Below are positions 58,484 through 64,000 of a stretch of 64,000 bases of DNA, piece by piece (the first letter of the stretch is position 1; every line of letters begins with the position of its first letter). Where the stretch lies: NCBI GenBank assembly GCA_004154925.1, contig QJNS01000061.1:186001-250000 (forward strand), written 5' to 3'. A model generated the notes under the pieces. That model had not been told where the DNA came from, did no database searches, and saw only the letters and a list, made by a program, of their open reading frames with translations. Source of the DNA: Monosporascus cannonballus (taxonomy: Eukaryota; Ascomycota; Sordariomycetes; Xylariales). Both the position numbers and the translations under genes were made by a program.

Positions 58484-61400
58484 ATGGAATCCGAAAAGGA
58501 AAAAAAGAAGTTTCGCCTTTTTCGCGAAGAGGTTTTTCGACGCCTAGATGCTATGAACGAATATATCTTTTAGCTTAAAAGAGATAATAATAACCTTACG
58601 ACGTCCTTTTAAGCTGCCTATAAGAAACTTAAGAAAAAAAAACTTCCAAAATTAGGAAGCTTTTTCGAATAAGCCAGATTATTTACTTAAATTTTACCAA
58701 AAAATTAAAATCTTTTTTAAGCTTTTTAAATTAAAAGTTTTTAACGGAATTTTAATTAAGTCATAAGTATTCTTAACTTAATACCGAATATACTTTAAGT
58801 ATTTTTTATTCGATTTATTACATTTATTATACGAATCGAATTCGTAATCGGACGATTTATCGAAAATTCGGCTATTTAGTTCGAATTTATAATAAAGGAG
58901 CATTTTATTTTACTAATCGAAAAACGAAACCCGGAAATAATGCAAATTTATAGCGATTACGAATAATTTAAGCAAGTATTAACGAAAGTTTTTGGAATAA
59001 TAAACGAAAAAATAAAAACCAAAATACAGATCTAGCAATTACGACAAAAAGGATAAACATTTAGTTACGGTAATACGTTAATTTAATTAGCTGTTAAGCT
59101 AAATTAAAGATAAAAAGTATTAATAATTAAATTTTTCGACGGCTTAAAAAAATGCAGGAAAAGCTTTTTAAGTTTAATCAGCCTAATTATTTGTCGAATT
59201 ATATCGTTATAGCGGTTAAAGTTAACGATTAATAATACATATAACGTATTAAAGATATTAAAAGTATTAAAGAAAAGAATAATAATAAATTTCGATATAT
59301 AGCTAATATTAACGTTTCCCGACGTAATAATATTTTTAGGGCATAGAACTAGGATTTATAGAATTAAAAGTTACGCATAAAAAGGACTGGAATTAAAGCA
59401 AATGCTATAATTGCAACAAAATAAAATATAAGGCATTATAATATAAAGCATTTAAAAAGCCCCGTTAAGATAATTGGAAACTAGTATTTAAAGGATAACC
59501 CAGAAAAAATCAAAAAAAAACGGAGATAAATCTATTAATATAATTTAATCTAAATATATACCAGGTCCCTTATGGCGAAAAATTTAACGAAAAATGCGAA
59601 AAACCAAAAAGCTGGCTTAGCAAATATTGAGAGCATAATAAAAAGCATTATAGAGATAGTTACGTAAATATTAGAACTGGACAGAAAAAGTTTGTCTCGA
59701 AACCCTTAATCGATACGGCAGAATGCATGTCATATACTGTCAACGACGAGAATATCCCGATTATAAAAAATAAAAATAGCAGATTTACAAACGAATTATC
59801 CGCATGTATTACGAAGGATTCGATTTTCCAAACCGTACCAGAGATAATAAAAACGATAAATAATAATATCGATAATTTCGATATATAGCTTCCGGAGATA
59901 TTTAGCAGCTGGCTGAATTAAAAAGCTGGTTTGAAAAGAAATAATGCCCGTAACAAAACCTTTTTTATCACTATAAATAATATAATTATTAAACGGAAAA
60001 AAATTAATTTAACGTATAATAAAAAATATTTTTAGAAAAGTATTATAAATCTTTATTTCCAATAGATATTTATTATAGATCTTTATAAAAAAAGCCATTA
60101 AGGAAAAAATATGTTAATTTATAAGTAAGTTTTAAAACAATAATTAAAACGACGTATAATAAGATGCAATTATAAACATTAAAAAATAATTTATTCGATA
60201 AGAAAAAAAATTATAACAGAATTAAAAATAATTAATATAACTTAAAAAAATAATATGCTGGCAATAATAACAGATATAGAAATTTGATACGTTAAATGAA
60301 AAAACGTAAATAAAATTTGATAAACTTAAATAAAAATTAAAAAAAAAGGATCGCCTATAAAAAAGTCGCAACATAACGAAACCTAAAGGAATTAAAAGGA
60401 ATTTTTACGAAAGGTTTTAAACGCAACGATAAAAAACGCTAATAACTTTATTATTCTGAATATACGAATCGAAACGTACTAGTATATTATAATGGTAAAC
60501 TGCGAAACTTTAAGCGGGAATTATATTATATCAGATATAATTAATAAATTTAAATTTTTATAAAAATACAAATTAAAACCTTATATACCAACGAATGCTG
60601 AAAATTAGAAATTCGTTTACGATAACGGAAAAATTATACGCGAAATTAATTACTTCGAGATTTTTATTTAAGAATAATACCAGATAATTGATTTCGATAT
60701 CGTTTTATTTAAGAATTACGATATGATTTTAAAATTATTATAAATACATTAATACGGAGTTTTAATTAATGGTAAAATTAACTAGATAAAGTTTATTTTA
60801 TTTCTTATTAATAAACAAAAAAGAAATTAAGATTTTAATATTTAATTAATAATAACGACAAATATAGGTATAAAGATACAATAAAAACCTTACTACCTAA
60901 AGGGATAAAATATAAAAAAAAAGGGTATCAAAAAATACGACGTATTATTATTATTATCAAAACGATACTAAAATAGTTAAATAACGATTTGAAATAATAA
61001 GAATAATAACTTAAAGAATTAGAAAATCTAATTAATATATTACCATAATATTATAAATACAAACAGTTTTTTAGGAAGGAATTCGATACGAAATTACTAG
61101 AATATAGCGAATAAAATTATGAGATAATCTTTAAGAAAAAATACTTAACGAACTTTTACTTTATTTATAACTTTAGCAGAAACGAATTACGTGTTTTCAA
61201 AAAATGCCTGGGGAATCGATTATAAAAAAGATGAATTCGATCTTCGAAATTATTAATAGGATATCCGATATTTTTCGTATTAAAAAAACGAAATTTTGCA
61301 ACTTGTAATTAATTATCGATAACTAAATAATATTATTATCAAAAATCGAACGTTATTATCCCTGATTACGAAAATAAAACACCGATTTTACGAAATCAAA

Positions 61401-63850
61401 TGGTTTATAATATTCGATTTTAAAAATAAATATAACCTTATTAAGACTAAAAAAAGATATAAATAGAAAATAACCTTTAAAACGAAATACGGATTATTTA
61501 AATATTTGGTTACGCCAATAAGACTTACGAACGTACCAATAACTTTCTAGCGGATAGTAAACTATATACTACGAAAATACCTTGATATTTTCGTCGTATG
61601 CTATTTTAACGATATTCTTATTTTCTTAAAAACGAAAAAAACATACGTAAAATACGTTCATAAAGTTTTTTTAAGCTTTATAGGACGCAAAGTTATTTAT
61701 TAACGCAGAAAAAAATCAGTTTTACAAGCAGAAAATAGAATATCTAGGATATATTATTACTCCAGAATATATTAGGAAAAGTTTTAAGAAAACCGTTACA
61801 ATTATAAAATAATAAACGCTAACGACAGTTAAAAAAAATATAAGTATTCCTTAAATTCGCCAATTACTATAAGAAATTTATTCGAAATTTTAGCAAAATA
61901 ATTATATCTTTAATAAATCTTACGAAAAAAAAAGTTTAAATGGACGCCAAATACGGAAAAGGTATTCCAGGGTATTAAGAATACGATTACCAACAAACTA
62001 GTACTAATTATGTACGATTTAAACCGTTTCGTTAAACTAAAAATCGATATTTCGGATTACACGTTAAGCGTAATAATTAAACAACGGGATAATTAAGGTA
62101 AATTGCACCCTATTATATTTTTTTCGTACAAATTAAAAAAAACTAAGTTTAATTACGGTATTCTAAATAAGGAATTTATGGCTATTATTATAGTATTTCG
62201 AACATTTAGGTATTTTTTAAAGGAAAGTTTATACTAGATTAAGGTTTATACGGATTATCAAAATCTTATCCGATTTATTACGACCAAGGAGCTTATAAAA
62301 CGATAATTTCGTTACGTAGAAAAATTGGCGAATTTCGATTTCGTTATTATCTATAAAAAAGGCTTAGAAAATGGCAAAACAGATGCCTTAAGCAGGCGAC
62401 CAAACCTTAAAAAACATTGGTTAAAGTTAATTATATAATTTTCGATATTATTATAAAAGGATATTTACGTTTATAACAAATTGCGACAATTTGAGCAGTA
62501 TTTTTCGATTTGTACTAGAAGATCCAGTAGTATAATAATGATTTCTCAAAAAAACAAAAAAACAAATAAGATATAAATTTTGAAAAAATATCAGAAGGAT
62601 TTAGTACGAAATATATACGAACATTAGCTATATAGATATCCAAGAATCTATAAAACCTTAAAACTGCTTTAATATATATATTTCTTTTTTAAAATAAAAT
62701 TAACGGTATAAAAAATTGTACGGTAATACGATATTTGCGCCAAAGCAAAGACTCGACGACACAAGCTATACGGAAAGTTACAGCTATTATTAATCGTAAA
62801 AAGATTATGGTATTTAGTTATATTCGATTTTATTATCACACTTCTTATGTTAAAAATTTAGTTACGGGAATATATTACGACAGTATTTTCGTAATCGTTA
62901 ACCGCTTTACGAAATTTTCTTATTTTTTATTATATTATACTGAAATAAATATCGAATAAATTGTATATTTTTTTAAAATATATCTTTAACATATACGGAT
63001 TATTAATGGAAATTATTTTAAATAAAAGATCGATATTTGTTTCTAAGTTTTGGCAAAATTTAATAGTATAAATCGGCTTAAATTACAAATTATTTAACGT
63101 ATTTAAACCTTAAATAAATGGATAAATAAAACGAATAAATTAAACTTTAAAAATTTATTTACGATATTATCTTAATTGCGAACAAAATATTTGAGTTAAA
63201 AAATTATTAATCGTATAATTAGTTTATAATATTAATTATTACGAAAGTATTAAGATAATATTTGCGAAAGTAAATTTTGGTTTTATTTTAAAAATTTATA
63301 AAAAAATACGCGATAATAGTTTAATTAATATTAAAGCAATTTTTATATAAAAATAGTTACGATAGCTATATTAAAAAATAAAAATAAAATTGGAATTCGT
63401 ACGAAATTAAATAGATATGTATTGTAATTAGAAAAGGTTAAAATGATTAATTTTCGAAAAAAGGGAAATAGTTTTTTTCGTTACTAAAAATACTTAAATA
63501 AAACGATTTAATAAAAAACTCGATTTTAAATATATTAATTTATATAAAATCGTTAAGAAAATCTTAGAAAATAATTATTAAATGGAATTTCCACTAAAGA
63601 TTAAACTTTATTTAATTTTTTATGTTTTTTTATTCGAGTTAATAATGGATATAATTAAGGTATATACGGCATAAAACGATATGGAAGTGGAAAACAAATA
63701 AGCATATAAAGTAAAAAAGATTTTTGATATACGGAAATAAAACGGATTTACCTAGTACCTAATTAAATAGAAAAAGTATCTAAATTCCGAGAACAGCTGG
63801 GAACCCGCCAAGAACCTTATTGGCGCCTAGCACCTATTAAAGAACTTTTA
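58484..63850 (+). pseudogene. degenerate gag-pol of the chromovirus
   Basis: Gag opens at ATG 58484 with a charged helical start (MESEKEKKKFRLFREEVFRR). A CCHC knuckle remnant is at about 59400-59450 (KCYNCNKIKYKAL, with the His/Cys partners mutated). Reverse transcriptase is readable at 61440-61850 (KYGLFKYLVTPIRLTNVPITF, then YFNDILIF at 61602 standing for the usual YLDD). RNase H lies at 61990-62410, ending TDALSRRP. The integrase core covers 62740-63350 (VTGIYYDSIFVIVNRFTKFSYFL). The final part at about 63690-63835 reads as a chromodomain (KNGFT-YLIK-KKYLNSENSWEPAKNLIG). Numerous TAA/TAG codons interrupt it, so it cannot be functional. The chromodomain class targets heterochromatin in fungi. 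Confidence 0.8.
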
Positions 63851-64000
63851 TTAGTAACGATAGGCGCGTCCCAGTCGACAGCCGACCAATCGGTAGCCAG
63901 GATATCGGGCCAATCGGCCGTAACCTGCGTTAACGTAATAGCCGTAACGGCGGCCTCTAGCTATTCTTATTCCCGACGTTTTTGTTTTTCCAATTTATCT

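Larger units (their letters stand above)
57700..64000 (+). mobile_element. RIP-mutated Ty3/gypsy retrotransposon (chromovirus), truncated by the window end
   Basis: After the LTR-like repeat come, in order on the plus strand, a gag-like region, zinc knuckle, reverse transcriptase, RNase H, integrase and a chromodomain, which is the Ty3/gypsy chromovirus order. A+T is very high and many codons are TAA or TAG, as expected from RIP, yet reading frames are largely kept and indels are few. Damage is milder than in the 25-36 kb block. The 3' LTR is not in the window; sequence after 63,850 is less AT-rich. Confidence 0.85.

Noticed and set aside
1..64000. CRISPR arrays, bacterial operons or phage genes
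   Set aside because: No spaced direct repeats of the CRISPR type occur, and intron-rich genes and RIP show that the DNA is fungal nuclear.

Overview
The window is nuclear DNA from a filamentous ascomycete (Pezizomycotina). Genes are interrupted by short introns (about 43-210 bases) with GT-AG ends. Gene content is typically fungal: an F-box/ankyrin protein, casein kinase I, a tail-anchored inositol 5-phosphatase, carotenoid genes of the carRA/carB type and CRY-DASH. Two blocks are extremely AT-rich, poor in CpA/TpG and rich in TpA while keeping CpG, which is the footprint of repeat-induced point mutation (RIP). I cannot name the species from sequence alone.

Layout. 1-25 kb is a gene-sparse arm of normal composition: F-box/ankyrin protein, a broken GMC oxidoreductase, casein kinase I (4 exons), a small probable mitochondrial coiled-coil protein (2 exons, minus strand), an INP54-like phosphatase, a broken APH-like kinase and a mitochondrial hotdog thioesterase. 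25.0-36.15 kb is a RIP-destroyed transposon block. 36.2-57.6 kb is a gene island: carRA (lycopene cyclase/phytoene synthase) and carB (phytoene desaturase) in tandem, CRY-DASH facing them, a C2H2 zinc-finger protein with an N-terminal membrane anchor, and an 11-exon Na+/H+ antiporter with a one-base frameshift. 57.7 kb to the end is a RIP-mutated Ty3/gypsy chromovirus, preceded by a near-palindromic 671-base LTR-like sequence.

How the genes work together. carRA and carB encode consecutive steps: geranylgeranyl diphosphate to phytoene, desaturation to lycopene and more desaturated carotenes, and beta-cyclisation. The neighbouring CRY-DASH is a blue-light flavoprotein, so the cluster reads as a pigment and light-response unit. 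The other genes look functionally independent. At least three genes are broken (GMC, APH-like, antiporter), so the region mixes conserved housekeeping genes with decaying accessory genes next to silenced repeats.

The most unusual item is the 672-codon protein at 51.1-53.2 kb. One uninterrupted frame joins a single transmembrane segment at residues 21-46 to three C2H2 zinc fingers at residues 572-657, which suggests a membrane-tethered transcription factor. Intron and start positions were inferred by eye from splice signals and family conservation. No database search was run.
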